DNA of 64,000 bases, taken from positions 62,001 through 126,000 of the forward strand of contig JAFWSH010000023.1 of the NCBI GenBank assembly GCA_017519405.1. The letters are read 5' to 3'. A program made the position numbers and the translations under genes. The stretch is from Clostridia bacterium. Its GTDB lineage: Bacteria; Bacillota; Clostridia; Christensenellales; Aristaeellaceae. Of this stretch, positions 52,392-62,551 are shown piece by piece. The notes beneath the pieces are model-generated. The model was not told the origin of the DNA. It saw only the letters and a program-made list of their open reading frames with translations, and did no database searches. Each line of letters begins with the position of its first letter. The first letter of the stretch is position 1.

Positions 52392-52422
52392 GGTGGGTGG
52401 CCTCCTTCAAAACATGAATTGT

Positions 52423-53664
52423 TCAATAGATTTGATTTCCGGCGGGATCATAGATCTGCCAGACCCCGCCGCGCCGGACCAGACAGCCCTCGCCGTCCAA
52501 GACGGCATAGCTGGCATAGCCATCATAGTCGAAGACCGCAGGCAGAACCATGACCCCGTCCTGCCTGAGGACGCCCAGCTTGCCGTCCATGCTGACGACG
52601 GGAACGATGCCCATCGGATAGAACGGCTGCAGGCGGCCGATGCCGTCCAGGTCGTAGGCGTACCAGAGCACTTCCCGCCAGGGCTCCGGGGTCAGCGGCT
52701 GTCCGCCCGCCCCGAGGATCCGGTAACCGCTCTGTCCCGTCTCCGAATCGTCCGCACTGAACCATTCCAGCCTCGGACCCTTGGGCGGAGCGGCCTCGGA
52801 TCGGATTTCCCCGGTCTCCGGATAGAAGAAACAGGTCTGCCCGTCCTCCTCAAAGCGGTAATACGGCTCGTTTTCGGTGCGGTCGCTGAGGGTGTCCCGG
52901 CCTGTCAGGTCCAGCAGCGTCCCGCCGGTGAGCCGGACAATCCGGGCTCCTTCCAGCACGGCGGTGTCGTCCCGGTAGATCTCGCCCTGCCCGTCATAGG
53001 TGCGCCAGACGCCCTGGAAGGAAGCGATCTCCGCGCCGGTCTTCAGGTCCAGCACCACCGCCTCGGCGTCCGCCGGATCCTCCCAGGAATTCCGGTAGCC
53101 GCAGACTTTTCCGTTGGTCTCCAGCTCCCACTCCGCGTTGAACTCGAAGGCGGCATAGCCTTCCGCCACGGGTGTGCCGTCGGACCGGAGAAAGAGACCG
53201 TTCCGGGCCAGCAGGATGGCTTTTTCTGTCTCCGCGTCCCGGTAAACCCGGACGTCCGAGGTGCCGTATCCCGGGAGATCCGCGAGCGGTTTCCCGTCCG
53301 TCAGCCGGTATACGCGGAGTCTGTCGGAGGACTCGCTCAGCAGCAGACCCCAGACACATTCCTCATACCAGGCATCCGGGAGAGGCTGGATGCCGGATGG
53401 TGTCAAGGTCCCGTCGCTTTCCACCCGGAACCAGTTCTCTGCCGTCCTGGCCCAGAGGAATTCGCCGTCCCCCTGAAGATCGGTGACTCCGGTCAGCAGC
53501 ACGGTGTCCGTGTCCAGGCTGACCAGCTCCCCGGCGTCCTGGTCCAGAAAGACGGAGCCGCCGCACCAGAGCACGCGCTCCGCATCCGACAGACGGGAGG
53601 CGGAGGCGGGGAGGACCAGCAGCACCAGCAGGGCAAGCAGCGGGATCAGCAGACGCTTCTTCAT
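52423..53664 (-). CDS. Secreted beta-propeller-like protein of unknown function
   Basis: 413 residues. Sec signal (1-23, PASAS). The rest is a run of short beta repeats with paired aromatic and acidic residues (for example LGVLRQDGVMVLPAVFDYDGYASYAVLDGEGCLVRRGGVWQIYD-type units near the end, resembling WG repeats), suggesting a propeller. No enzyme motif. AAAGGAG precedes ATG 53664, 17 nt after the PASTA gene, so these two form a unit inside the branched-chain gene block. Function unknown. Confidence 0.7.
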   Translation of the reverse strand: MKKRLLIPLLALLVLLVLPASASRLSDAERVLWCGGSVFLDQDAGELVSLDTDTVLLTGVTDLQGDGEFLWARTAENWFRVESDGTLTPSGIQPLPDAWYEECVWGLLLSESSDRLRVYRLTDGKPLADLPGYGTSDVRVYRDAETEKAILLARNGLFLRSDGTPVAEGYAAFEFNAEWELETNGKVCGYRNSWEDPADAEAVVLDLKTGAEIASFQGVWRTYDGQGEIYRDDTAVLEGARIVRLTGGTLLDLTGRDTLSDRTENEPYYRFEEDGQTCFFYPETGEIRSEAAPPKGPRLEWFSADDSETGQSGYRILGAGGQPLTPEPWREVLWYAYDLDGIGRLQPFYPMGIVPVVSMDGKLGVLRQDGVMVLPAVFDYDGYASYAVLDGEGCLVRRGGVWQIYDPAGNQIY

Positions 53665-53681
53665 GGCGGCTCCTTTGAGGC

Positions 53682-54896
53682 TCAGACGATCCGGGTGTTC
53701 AGGAAGCGGACCGTCCAGGGGGTGGGCCGCTGGGTGAGGCCCGCCAGGCGTGTGACGGTGAGCCGGATCTCCTCCGGGATGGGGTCCACGCTTTTGCTGT
53801 CCGGCAGGGAGACCTGCAGGCGCAGGATCGGGACGCCGGAGACCGCCACCTTCTCCCTGCCGGCCTGGGGGATGTCCAGCTTCTCCGCGGCGCGGGTGTG
53901 GGTACCCCAGGTGACCGAGAAGCCTTTCTCGGAGAGCTTGAGCCGGGGCTGCTTTCCGCCGGTGGTCTCGCCGTAGAGGGTGATCTCCAGCCGGGCGGCC
54001 TTCCGGTCCAGCGTCATGAGGGCGTTCAGGCTGTTCAGGCCGGGATCCAGGTCCTTGAGGGGGTCCGGCTGGATGCTGCTTGGGGCCAGCTTGACGAGGG
54101 GGACGCCGGCGCTCACCACCAGACTGACGGTGCCGTCAGACGCCTTGGCCCAGGAGATGACCCTGCCCGCCGGTGTGGTGTCCGTGTACTCCTTCCCCTG
54201 CACGACGCCCACAAAGCCCGAGGCCTTCAGCTGCTCGACAGCCTCCGCCTCCGTCAGCCCCGTGACGTCCGGGATCTGCACCGCCATCTCCAGGGTGACC
54301 AGCAGGGAGACCTCGCTCTGCCGGGTGACCTTCAGCAGGGTGTTGTCCGGCACATCGGTGCGCATCACCCGCTCCACGTGCACCTGGAAGCCGGCCTTGC
54401 GCAGAACGTCCGCGGCCTGGGAGGCGGTCATGCCTGCGGTATCCGGCAGGGCGTGGCGGATGTCCAGCTCCGCGGTCATCAGCATGTCGTCGTTGCGGTG
54501 ACAGGCGTAGACCTGACCCTTGGGGGTCCCGGCGGGGTAGGTGTTCACCAGATGGATGGCGAAGCCCGCGTTCTGCAGCCGGGTGATGGCCTCATCCTCC
54601 GGTAGACCTGTCACCACGGGCATGGGATGCAGGGAGGAGATGGCGCGGGCCACCTCCTGGTGAATCTGCTGAGCCATGGAGGCCTTCAGATCACGCAGCT
54701 CCTGGAGAATCGCATCGCTGTTGGGAACAGACATGTAGGGAAGAAGATGCGAGATGTCATGGATGTCCCCTTCCACAAGGCGAATGGTTCCGCCGGACTC
54801 CTCCACTAGCACGGAATAGTTGGTTGAGTTATAGGTGGTGTCGCCGATGGTTTGGTGTGCCTCCCGGATTCCCACAATATGTGCGCGTACAATCAT
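53682..54896 (-). CDS. Soluble protein with three PASTA-like domains
   Basis: 404 residues, no signal peptide or transmembrane helix. An N-terminal domain (1-60) with a coiled segment (61-90) is followed by three PASTA-like modules (about 93-146, 150-205, 207-264; each with a conserved VTGL/TAGM/VTGLTEAEAV helix start and GF.V strand) and a C-terminal beta domain (about 290-404). PASTA modules usually bind muropeptides outside the cell on kinases or PBPs, so a free cytosolic-looking version is odd. GGGAGGT precedes ATG 54896. Confidence 0.65.
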   Translation of the reverse strand: MIVRAHIVGIREAHQTIGDTTYNSTNYSVLVEESGGTIRLVEGDIHDISHLLPYMSVPNSDAILQELRDLKASMAQQIHQEVARAISSLHPMPVVTGLPEDEAITRLQNAGFAIHLVNTYPAGTPKGQVYACHRNDDMLMTAELDIRHALPDTAGMTASQAADVLRKAGFQVHVERVMRTDVPDNTLLKVTRQSEVSLLVTLEMAVQIPDVTGLTEAEAVEQLKASGFVGVVQGKEYTDTTPAGRVISWAKASDGTVSLVVSAGVPLVKLAPSSIQPDPLKDLDPGLNSLNALMTLDRKAARLEITLYGETTGGKQPRLKLSEKGFSVTWGTHTRAAEKLDIPQAGREKVAVSGVPILRLQVSLPDSKSVDPIPEEIRLTVTRLAGLTQRPTPWTVRFLNTRIV

Positions 54897-54969
54897 GATC
54901 TGACCTCCCGGCAGTTCCTGCGGATGTTCTTGTCAGAGTAGAAAAGACAGCTGGATGAAGAGGCTTGAA

Positions 54970-55003
54970 TAAAAGGAAGGGGAGATGAACTCCCCGTTCC
55001 TTT
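54970..55003 (-). terminator. Terminator of ilvBNC
   Basis: Minus-strand stem AAGGAA-C-GGGGAG/CTCCCC-TTCCTT with TTCAT loop followed by TTTATT; immediately after ilvC. Confidence 0.85.
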
Positions 55004-55009
55004 GCTTTC

Positions 55010-56567
<1,558 letters not shown>

Positions 56568-56581
56568 GGCCTGTCCTCCTC

Positions 56582-58282
56582 TCAATAGATCATGAAGTCG
56601 GTGATGTGGCTGCCGCCGCCCACCATGGGCCGCACCATCTCGTCGATGTCGATGGCGCAGTCGATGACGGTGCCCCGGTCGGAGGCGAGGGCGTATTTCA
56701 GCGCCTCCTCAAACTGGCCGATCTCCGTGGCCCGGAAGCCGTTGAGCCCGTAGGCCTCCGCCAGCTTCACAAAGTCGGGGCCCCGGTCCAGGGTGGTCTG
56801 GCTGTAGTGCTGCTTGTAGATCAGGTTCTGCCACTGCCGCACCATGCCCAGGACGCCGTTGTTGAAGATGACGGTGATGATGGGGAGCTTGTAATACTGC
56901 TCCGTGGCCAGCTCGTTGCAGTTCATGCGGAAGCCGCCGTCGCCGGTGACGTGCAGCACGCACTTCTCCGGCCGGCCCACCTTGGCGCCGATGGCCGCCC
57001 CCAGGGAGAAGCCCATGGTGCCGAAGCCGCCGCTGGTCAGCAGCTGGCCGGGATAGTCGAAGTGGAAGTGCTGGATGGCCCACATCTGGTGCTGGCCCAC
57101 GTCCGTGGACACGATGGTGTCCTGGGGGCAGAGGGCGGCGATGGCGCTGAGGATCTGGCCGGGGGTCATGCAGCCGGGGCGCTCGTCGTAGTAGGTCTCG
57201 GTGGGGTGGGCGAAGACCTCCGCCTTCCACTCGTCATGGTGCTGCTCCGGGAGCCGCTCCATGAGCAGCTCCAGCACCCGCTTGGCGTCGCCCACGATGT
57301 GGTGGTCCGTAGCCACGTTCTTGTTGATCTCCGCCCGGTCGATGTCGATCTGGACGATCTTGGCGTGCTGGGCGAAGGTGTCGGGCTTGAGGGCCACCCG
57401 GTCGGAGAAGCGGCAGCCCACGGCGATGAGCAGGTCGCAGTTGTCCACCGCGATGTTGGAGGCCTGGGAGCCGTGCATGCCGATCATGCCGGTGGTGAGG
57501 GGGTCGGTGCCCCGGATGCCGCCGGCGCCCATGAGGGTGACAGCCACGGGGGCGTCGATGTGGTGGGCGAAGGCGGTGAGCTCCCGGTGGGCCCGGGAGC
57601 GCACCACGCCGCCGCCGCAGATCAGCATGGGCTTGCGGCTCTCCCGGATCATGCCGCAGAGGATGTCGATGTCCCCGCTGTCGGGCTCGGGGGCCTTGAA
57701 GTCCCAGCGGCTCATGAGCTCGTGGAGCTTGCCCGCGCTGGCGTGCTCCGACCGGGGCAGGGGGGTGTATTCCGCCGTCTCCCAGGTGACGTTCTTCACG
57801 ATGTCGATGAGCACCGGGCCCGGCCGGCCGGAGCGGGCGATGGCGAAGGCCTCCCGCACCGTGTCCGCCAGGTGGGTCACGTCGTGCACCTGGTAGTTGC
57901 ACTTGGTGATGGGCATGGTGACGCCGGTGATGTCCACCTCCTGGAAGGAGTCCTTCCCCAGGTAGGGCGCCGCCACGTTGCAGGTGATGCACACGATGGG
58001 GGAGGAGTCCAGGTAGGCGGTGGCGATGCCGGTGACCAGGTTGGTGGCGCCGGGGCCGGAGGTGGCGAAGCACACGCCCACCTTGCCCGTGGCCCGGGCA
58101 TAGCCGTCCGCCGCGTGGCAGGCGCCCTGCTCGTGGGCGGTGAGGATGTGCCGGATGACACCCTCATAATTCACCAGTTCGTCGTAGACATTGAGGATGG
58201 TGCCGCCGGGATAGCCGAAGATGGTGTCCACCTGCTGCTCCCTGAGGCATTCCAGCAGGATCTTCGCGCCGGTCATCCGCAT
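56582..58282 (-). CDS. ilvB: Acetolactate synthase catalytic (large) subunit
   Basis: 566 residues. Thiamine diphosphate enzyme: FGYPGGTILNVYDEL and HEQGACHAADGYARATGKVG (catalytic Glu), then the ThDP-binding GDGGFRMNCNELATEQYYKLPIITVIFNN motif. Condenses pyruvate to acetolactate or acetohydroxybutyrate. AAAGGAGG precedes the ATG at 58280-58282. It is the first structural gene after the leader/terminator described separately. Confidence 0.96.
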   Translation of the reverse strand: MRMTGAKILLECLREQQVDTIFGYPGGTILNVYDELVNYEGVIRHILTAHEQGACHAADGYARATGKVGVCFATSGPGATNLVTGIATAYLDSSPIVCITCNVAAPYLGKDSFQEVDITGVTMPITKCNYQVHDVTHLADTVREAFAIARSGRPGPVLIDIVKNVTWETAEYTPLPRSEHASAGKLHELMSRWDFKAPEPDSGDIDILCGMIRESRKPMLICGGGVVRSRAHRELTAFAHHIDAPVAVTLMGAGGIRGTDPLTTGMIGMHGSQASNIAVDNCDLLIAVGCRFSDRVALKPDTFAQHAKIVQIDIDRAEINKNVATDHHIVGDAKRVLELLMERLPEQHHDEWKAEVFAHPTETYYDERPGCMTPGQILSAIAALCPQDTIVSTDVGQHQMWAIQHFHFDYPGQLLTSGGFGTMGFSLGAAIGAKVGRPEKCVLHVTGDGGFRMNCNELATEQYYKLPIITVIFNNGVLGMVRQWQNLIYKQHYSQTTLDRGPDFVKLAEAYGLNGFRATEIGQFEEALKYALASDRGTVIDCAIDIDEMVRPMVGGGSHITDFMIY

Positions 58283-58321
58283 GGTGTTTCCTCCTTTGTT
58301 CCGTTGGCTGTCCGGGGGGTG

Positions 58322-58357
58322 AAAAACGCCTGCAATCTGGCTGTCAGACTGCAGGCG
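58322..58357 (-). terminator. Attenuator terminator upstream of ilvB
   Basis: Minus-strand stem CGCCTGCAGTCTG/CAGATTGCAGGCG: 13 bp fully paired in RNA thanks to one G-U (a mismatch on the other strand), 5-nt loop, then TTTTT. It lies 42 nt after the leader stop and 40 nt before ilvB. Confidence 0.85.
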
Positions 58358-58399
58358 CTGTCAATCGCGTGTACGAAGGCGGGCGGTGTGCGCGGCGTT

Positions 58400-58504
58400 T
58401 CAGGCGATGTTGCAGGCATGACAAGCGGCGTGGCTGGCGACGGACAGTCGCAGGACAGCTACGCACAGTCGTACCGGCAGCAGGGCGTTGACGGATCGCT
58501 TCAT
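58400..58504 (-). CDS. Leu/Val-rich leader peptide of ilvBNC (34 aa)
   Basis: ORF starting ATG at 58502-58504 with AAAGGAG 11 nt upstream. The sequence MKRSVNALLPVRLCVAV followed by LRLSVASHAACHACNIA holds five Leu, five Val and one Ile in 34 codons, including otherwise scarce GTA and CGA codons. It sits between a consensus promoter and the terminator ahead of ilvB, the classical arrangement for attenuation by charged branched-chain tRNAs. Confidence 0.8.
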   Translation of the reverse strand: MKRSVNALLPVRLCVAVLRLSVASHAACHACNIA

Positions 58505-58538
58505 GGCGGCGCGCACTCCTTTGTGTCTTTTCGCAGGC

Positions 58539-58567
58539 ATTATAACAAAGCGCCGGGGGGCTGTCAA
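58539..58567 (-). promoter_or_regulatory. Consensus promoter of the ilv leader
   Basis: Minus-strand TTGACA (58562-58567), 17-nt spacer, TATAAT (58539-58544); start near 58532, 28 nt before the leader ATG. Confidence 0.88.
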
Positions 58568-58581
58568 TGCGAGATACAGAG

Positions 58582-58613
58582 GAAAAACAAGGCGTGCCGC
58601 GGAGCGCCGCAGC
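58582..58613 (-). terminator. Terminator of the nucleotidyltransferase gene
   Basis: Minus-strand stem GCTGCGG/CCGCGGC with CGCT loop, then a short spacer and TTTTT. Confidence 0.6.
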
Positions 58614-58617
58614 GGGC

Positions 58618-59538
58618 TCAGTCCCACATCCGCTCCGGGTACAGCCCCGCGTCGGTCATGGCCCGGATGGCCGCCACCACCTGGGGCCGGTCGGCGGGGT
58701 AGGTGACGCCGTACCACTTGTCCTCGCTGGGGAGGACCCGCACCGTGGCCTTCCCCTCCGCCAGGGCGGCGTTCACCACCGTGGGGAGGAAGTACTCCGC
58801 CTTCAGGGGGTTCTTCTCCGCCGCCTCCCGCAGGAAGTCCGGGAAGCCCTCCGCCAGGCGGTCCAGGAAGGAAGAAGTGAAACCCCACATGTTCATGGAC
58901 ACCGGGGCGTCCGGGGCCAGGCGGCGGTAGGTCTCCCCGTCGTCGGTGCATAGGGGGCCGTCGCAGCTCTCCACGATGTGGGTGTGCTCGGTGACGCCGG
59001 TGAGCAGGCCGTTTTCATCCACCGCGCACACCCCCCGGGAGACGTGGCCGTTGGCGGTGGTGGTGTTGCTGAGGCGGTAGCCCACCATCATCCAGTTCCC
59101 CCGGCCGGGGGTGTCCTGGGCGGTGCTGAGGAAGTCGTAGGCCGCCCGGAAGGCGTGGGGACCGTAGTAGTCGTCGGCGTTGATGGCGGCGAAGGGCGCG
59201 TCCAGCAGCTCCCGGCAGCACAGCACGGCGTGGCCGGTGCCCCAGGGCTTGGTCCGCCCCTGGGGTACGGTGAAGGGCGCGGGAATCCTGTCCAGCTCCT
59301 GGAAGGCGTAGCGCACCTCCAGGTGCCGGGCCACCGGGTCCCCCACCTTCTCCCGGAAGTCCGCCTCGATCTCGTGCTTGATGAGGAAAACCACCCGCTT
59401 GAAGCCCGCCCGCATGGCATCGTAGATGGAATAGTGCAGGATGACCTCGCCGCCGGGGCCGATGGGGTCCATCTGCTTCAGCCCGCCGTAGCGGCTGCCC
59501 ATCCCCGCGGCCATGATCAGCAGAATCGGTTCGTTCAT
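58618..59538 (-). CDS. Sugar nucleotidyltransferase (GT-A type, unassigned substrate)
   Basis: 306 residues. N-terminal LIMAAGMGSRYGGLKQMDPIGPGGEVIL is the nucleotide-binding signature of nucleoside-diphosphate-sugar pyrophosphorylases, with metal-type AINADDYYG and RPKPWGTGHA-like block GRTKPWGTGHAVL. C-terminal part is WGFTSSFLDRLAEGF and later PSEDKWYGVTYPADRP. Probably activates a sugar-1-phosphate or phosphocholine-like group for envelope synthesis. No partner gene adjacent. ATG at 59536-59538 with GGAGG upstream. Confidence 0.85.
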   Translation of the reverse strand: MNEPILLIMAAGMGSRYGGLKQMDPIGPGGEVILHYSIYDAMRAGFKRVVFLIKHEIEADFREKVGDPVARHLEVRYAFQELDRIPAPFTVPQGRTKPWGTGHAVLCCRELLDAPFAAINADDYYGPHAFRAAYDFLSTAQDTPGRGNWMMVGYRLSNTTTANGHVSRGVCAVDENGLLTGVTEHTHIVESCDGPLCTDDGETYRRLAPDAPVSMNMWGFTSSFLDRLAEGFPDFLREAAEKNPLKAEYFLPTVVNAALAEGKATVRVLPSEDKWYGVTYPADRPQVVAAIRAMTDAGLYPERMWD

Positions 59539-59565
59539 GGTGATGCCTCCTGTCTGTGTCTGCCG

Positions 59566-59595
59566 GATGATACACCTGTTGATGATACATGTGTT
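59566..59595. promoter_or_regulatory. Tandem 15-bp direct repeat (GATGATACAyvTGTT x2), candidate operator
   Basis: GATGATACACCTGTT and GATGATACATGTGTT abut each other directly downstream of the -10, where a bound protein would block transcription. Confidence 0.5.
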
Positions 59596-59624
59596 ATTGT
59601 AGAAAAAACCCCGCAGCCTGTCAA
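59596..59624 (-). promoter_or_regulatory. Promoter of the nucleotidyltransferase gene
   Basis: Minus-strand TTGACA (59619-59624), 17-nt spacer, TACAAT (59596-59601). Confidence 0.8.
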
Positions 59625-59666
59625 GGTGGGGAGGCCGGAAAGGGGGATCCAGGAAGGTTTTACCGG

Positions 59667-59695
59667 TTGACAACCGGCGGCATTCATTGTACCAT
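59667..59695 (+). promoter_or_regulatory. Promoter of the atp operon
   Basis: TTGACA (59667-59672), 17-nt spacer, TACCAT (59690-59695); about 48-nt leader before atpI. Confidence 0.65.
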
Positions 59696-59749
59696 TAAAA
59701 TGTTGAACTGCGGCATTCCGGAGGCAGCAGCAAGGGAAGGAGGGAGCCC

Positions 59750-60190
59750 ATGGCCGGCATGAACCCCACCGTCCGGCGGGAGCTGGGCTGGGTCACCCTG
59801 TGGACCCTGGGCCTGAGCGCGCTGATGAACGGCATCTTCCTCCTGCTGGGGAAGTGGGAAATGCGGGTGCTGTGGGGCACGGCCCTGGGCTGCGCCGCGG
59901 CCATCGGGAATTTCCTCCTGATGTGCCTGACGGTGGAGAAGGCGGTGGGCCAGGAGCCCGCCCGGGCGAAGGCCACCGTGGCCTCCTCCCAGACCCTGCG
60001 GCTGCTGATGCAGGGGGCCGTGCTGGTGCTGGCCTTCACGGTGAAGGTCTTCCACCCCCTGGCGGCCCTGCTGCCGCTGCTGTTCCCCCAGCTGGCCATC
60101 CGGCTCCGGCCCCTGTGGAAGAAGGGCATGGCGCCGGGACAAAGAACGAATGATCAGACAGAGACGGGAGGAGGTGACGCCCTTGACTGA
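59750..60190 (+). CDS. atpI: ATP synthase subunit I-like membrane protein
   Basis: 146 residues with four hydrophobic segments (about 15-33, 40-60, 85-105, 107-118) and a polar C-terminus; conserved ALGCAAAIGNFLLMCLTVEKAV matches AtpI. It precedes atpB as in most F-ATPase operons and is thought to help insert the c-ring and supply ions. AAGGAGGG precedes the ATG. Its end overlaps atpB by 8 nt. Confidence 0.85.
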   Translation: MAGMNPTVRRELGWVTLWTLGLSALMNGIFLLLGKWEMRVLWGTALGCAAAIGNFLLMCLTVEKAVGQEPARAKATVASSQTLRLLMQGAVLVLAFTVKVFHPLAALLPLLFPQLAIRLRPLWKKGMAPGQRTNDQTETGGGDALD

Positions 60191-61142
60191 GACGGAAATC
60201 CCGGAGAAGCAGGAAAAGCGCAGCCTGCGCTTCCGCGTGGTGGACATCCTGCTGATCCTGATGATGGTGCTGCCCCTGGTGACGGCCGTGGCCCTGCGGG
60301 TGCTGCTGACGCCCCCGGAGGAGGGCGTGGCCATCCACGGCGCCTGGGTCTACTGGTGCGCCAACCCCGACGCGGACCTCTCCCAGGTCATCTCCACGGA
60401 CTTCATGATCACCGAGGCCCAGGTGAACTCCTGGCTGGTAATGATCTCCATCACGGGCCTGGCCCTGTTCCTGACCCACGGCCTGCGGGAGCGGGCAACC
60501 ACGGTGCGCCAGCACGTGGCGGAGTGGGTGGTGGAGAAGGTGGAGGGCCTGGTGACATCCAGCATGGGCGCCTTCCATGTGCGCCCCTTCGCCCCCTTCG
60601 TCTGCGCCATCATCGCCCTGTCGGTGTTCTCCAGCCTCATGAGCCTCCTGGGGGTCTTCACCCCCACCTCGGACATGAGCGTGGTCAGCGGCTGGGCCAT
60701 CCTGGTGTTCCTGGTGATCACCGCCTACAAGGCCTGCTGCGGCCCCCGGCTGTATGTGAAGACCTTCACCTCCGACGGCCCGGTGGTGGCGGTGCTCAAC
60801 GTCATCGGCGAGGTGGCCACCCCCGTCTCCATGGCCTTCCGTCACTACGGCAATGTCATGAGCGGCGCGGTTATCGGCGTGCTGGTGACCACCTTCCTCA
60901 CCTGGCTGTCCAGCCTGCTCCTGGGGTGGCTCCCCGGGGTGCTGGGGGAGATCCCCCTGCTGCGGGTGGGCCTGCCCGCCGTCCTGTCCGTCTACTTCGA
61001 CCTCTTCTCCGGCGCACTCCAGGCTTACATCTTCGCCATGCTGACCATGATCTATGTGGGCGGCGGCTTCCCCCTGGAGGAGTATGTGAAGCGCCATTCC
61101 GGCCGCAAGGCCCGTCAGGGCGAAACCGCCCGGGCTGCCTGA
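60183..61142 (+). CDS. atpB: F0F1 ATP synthase subunit a
   Basis: 319 residues with about six helices. The essential stator arginine is in VSMAFRHYGNVMSG (Arg220), and ALQAYIFAMLTMIYVGGGF is the last helix. I choose TTG at 60183 because GGGAGGAGG lies 8 nt upstream; ATG at 60150 is possible but has a weak site. Subunit a forms the ion half-channels against the c-ring. The N-terminal extension is longer than in E. coli. Confidence 0.93.
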   Translation: MTETEIPEKQEKRSLRFRVVDILLILMMVLPLVTAVALRVLLTPPEEGVAIHGAWVYWCANPDADLSQVISTDFMITEAQVNSWLVMISITGLALFLTHGLRERATTVRQHVAEWVVEKVEGLVTSSMGAFHVRPFAPFVCAIIALSVFSSLMSLLGVFTPTSDMSVVSGWAILVFLVITAYKACCGPRLYVKTFTSDGPVVAVLNVIGEVATPVSMAFRHYGNVMSGAVIGVLVTTFLTWLSSLLLGWLPGVLGEIPLLRVGLPAVLSVYFDLFSGALQAYIFAMLTMIYVGGGFPLEEYVKRHSGRKARQGETARAA

Positions 61143-61196
61143 CCCCACCCCACCCCGCCATCTGCCGCCCCGGCGGCTGAAATACCGACCTGATGA

Positions 61197-61493
<297 letters not shown>

Positions 61494-61505
61494 GGAGGCG
61501 GCGCT

Positions 61506-62018
61506 ATGCCACAGATCCAGCCATTGGGCGTGATCTCCATCAACGTCTGGTCGGCGCTGATCTCCCTGGCCAACCTGGTGCTGCTGTATTTCCTGCTGAA
61601 ACGCTTCCTGTTCAAGCCGGTGCACAAGGTGCTGGAGGCGCGGCAGGCCCACGTGGACAGCGTGTATGCCGAGGCGGAGGAAGCCCGGGCGGAGGCCGAG
61701 GGCGACCGCACCGCCTGGGAGGAGAAGATGCAGGGCGTCCGGGCGGAGGCCGAGGGCATTGTTAACCGTGCCAACGAGCGGGCCCGCCTGAACAGCGACG
61801 CCATGCTGGACGAGGCCAAGCGCCGGGCGGCGGGCATCGTGCAGCAGGCCCTGGAGGAGGCCCAGCTCACCCGGAAGCAGGCGGAGGCCTCCATGCGCCG
61901 GGAGATGGCGGACGTCTCCACGGAGCTGGCGGGCAAGCTGCTGGGCCGGGAGATCAACGAGAACGACCACCGGCAGTTCATCGACTCCTTTATCGAGGAA
62001 TTGGGTGAGACGCGATGA
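61506..62018 (+). CDS. atpF: F0F1 ATP synthase subunit b
   Basis: 170 residues. One N-terminal membrane helix (about 12-33, LISLANLVLLYFLLKRFLFKPV) followed by a long, Ala/Glu/Arg-rich coiled coil (about 40-150) that forms the peripheral stalk. Starts 12 nt after atpE and overlaps atpH by 4 nt. Confidence 0.95.
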   Translation: MPQIQPLGVISINVWSALISLANLVLLYFLLKRFLFKPVHKVLEARQAHVDSVYAEAEEARAEAEGDRTAWEEKMQGVRAEAEGIVNRANERARLNSDAMLDEAKRRAAGIVQQALEEAQLTRKQAEASMRREMADVSTELAGKLLGREINENDHRQFIDSFIEELGETR

Positions 62019-62551
62019 ACCAGATCAGCAAGGAGTATGCCGGCGCCCTCTACGCCCTGGCCCTGGAGCAGGGGAAGGACTGCCCGCGGCAGTGGGCGGA
62101 GGAGCTGAAAACGGCCCTGGCCGTCCTGGAGGACAACCCCGCCTACCTGGCCCTGCTCTCCTCGCCTGAGGTGGACGGGGAGGAGCGGGCGCAGCTCCTG
62201 CAGGCCGCCTTCGGGGAGAGTCTCTCCCGGGAGGTGCTGTCCTTTGCGGTGCTCATGTGCCGCCGGGGTCGGGCCCGGATGCTGCCCGACGCCATCCGCC
62301 GCTTTGCGGACATGGTGGACAGCGCGGAGCGGATCAAGCACGCCCGGGTGGTGAGCGCCTTCCCCCTCACAGAGGAGGAGAAAAAGCGCCTGACGGAGAA
62401 GCTGGAGGCCATGACACAGGCCACGGTGACCCTCTCCTGCCAGGTGGACCCCGGCCTCGTGGGAGGCATGCTGGTGGAAATCGACGGCCGGATCCTGGAC
62501 GGCACCGTGCGCACCAGGCTGCGTGAGATAAAGGAAGTGATCGGCGGATGA
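62015..62551 (+). CDS. atpH: F0F1 ATP synthase subunit delta
   Basis: 178 residues. N-terminal helical bundle starting [18 protein letters not shown] and C-terminal [22 protein letters not shown], then [29 protein letters not shown], the delta/OSCP signature. Connects stalk b to the top of F1. ATGA-type overlaps with atpF and atpA on both sides. Confidence 0.95.
   Translation: MNQISKEYAGALYALALEQGKDCPRQWAEELKTALAVLEDNPAYLALLSSPEVDGEERAQLLQAAFGESLSREVLSFAVLMCRRGRARMLPDAIRRFADMVDSAERIKHARVVSAFPLTEEEKKRLTEKLEAMTQATVTLSCQVDPGLVGGMLVEIDGRILDGTVRTRLREIKEVIGG

Noticed and set aside
58283-58620. Leucine T-box ahead of ilvB
   Set aside because: The leader between promoter and terminator is too short (about 200 nt, mostly the leader ORF) and lacks the T-box AGGGUGGNACCGCG core.
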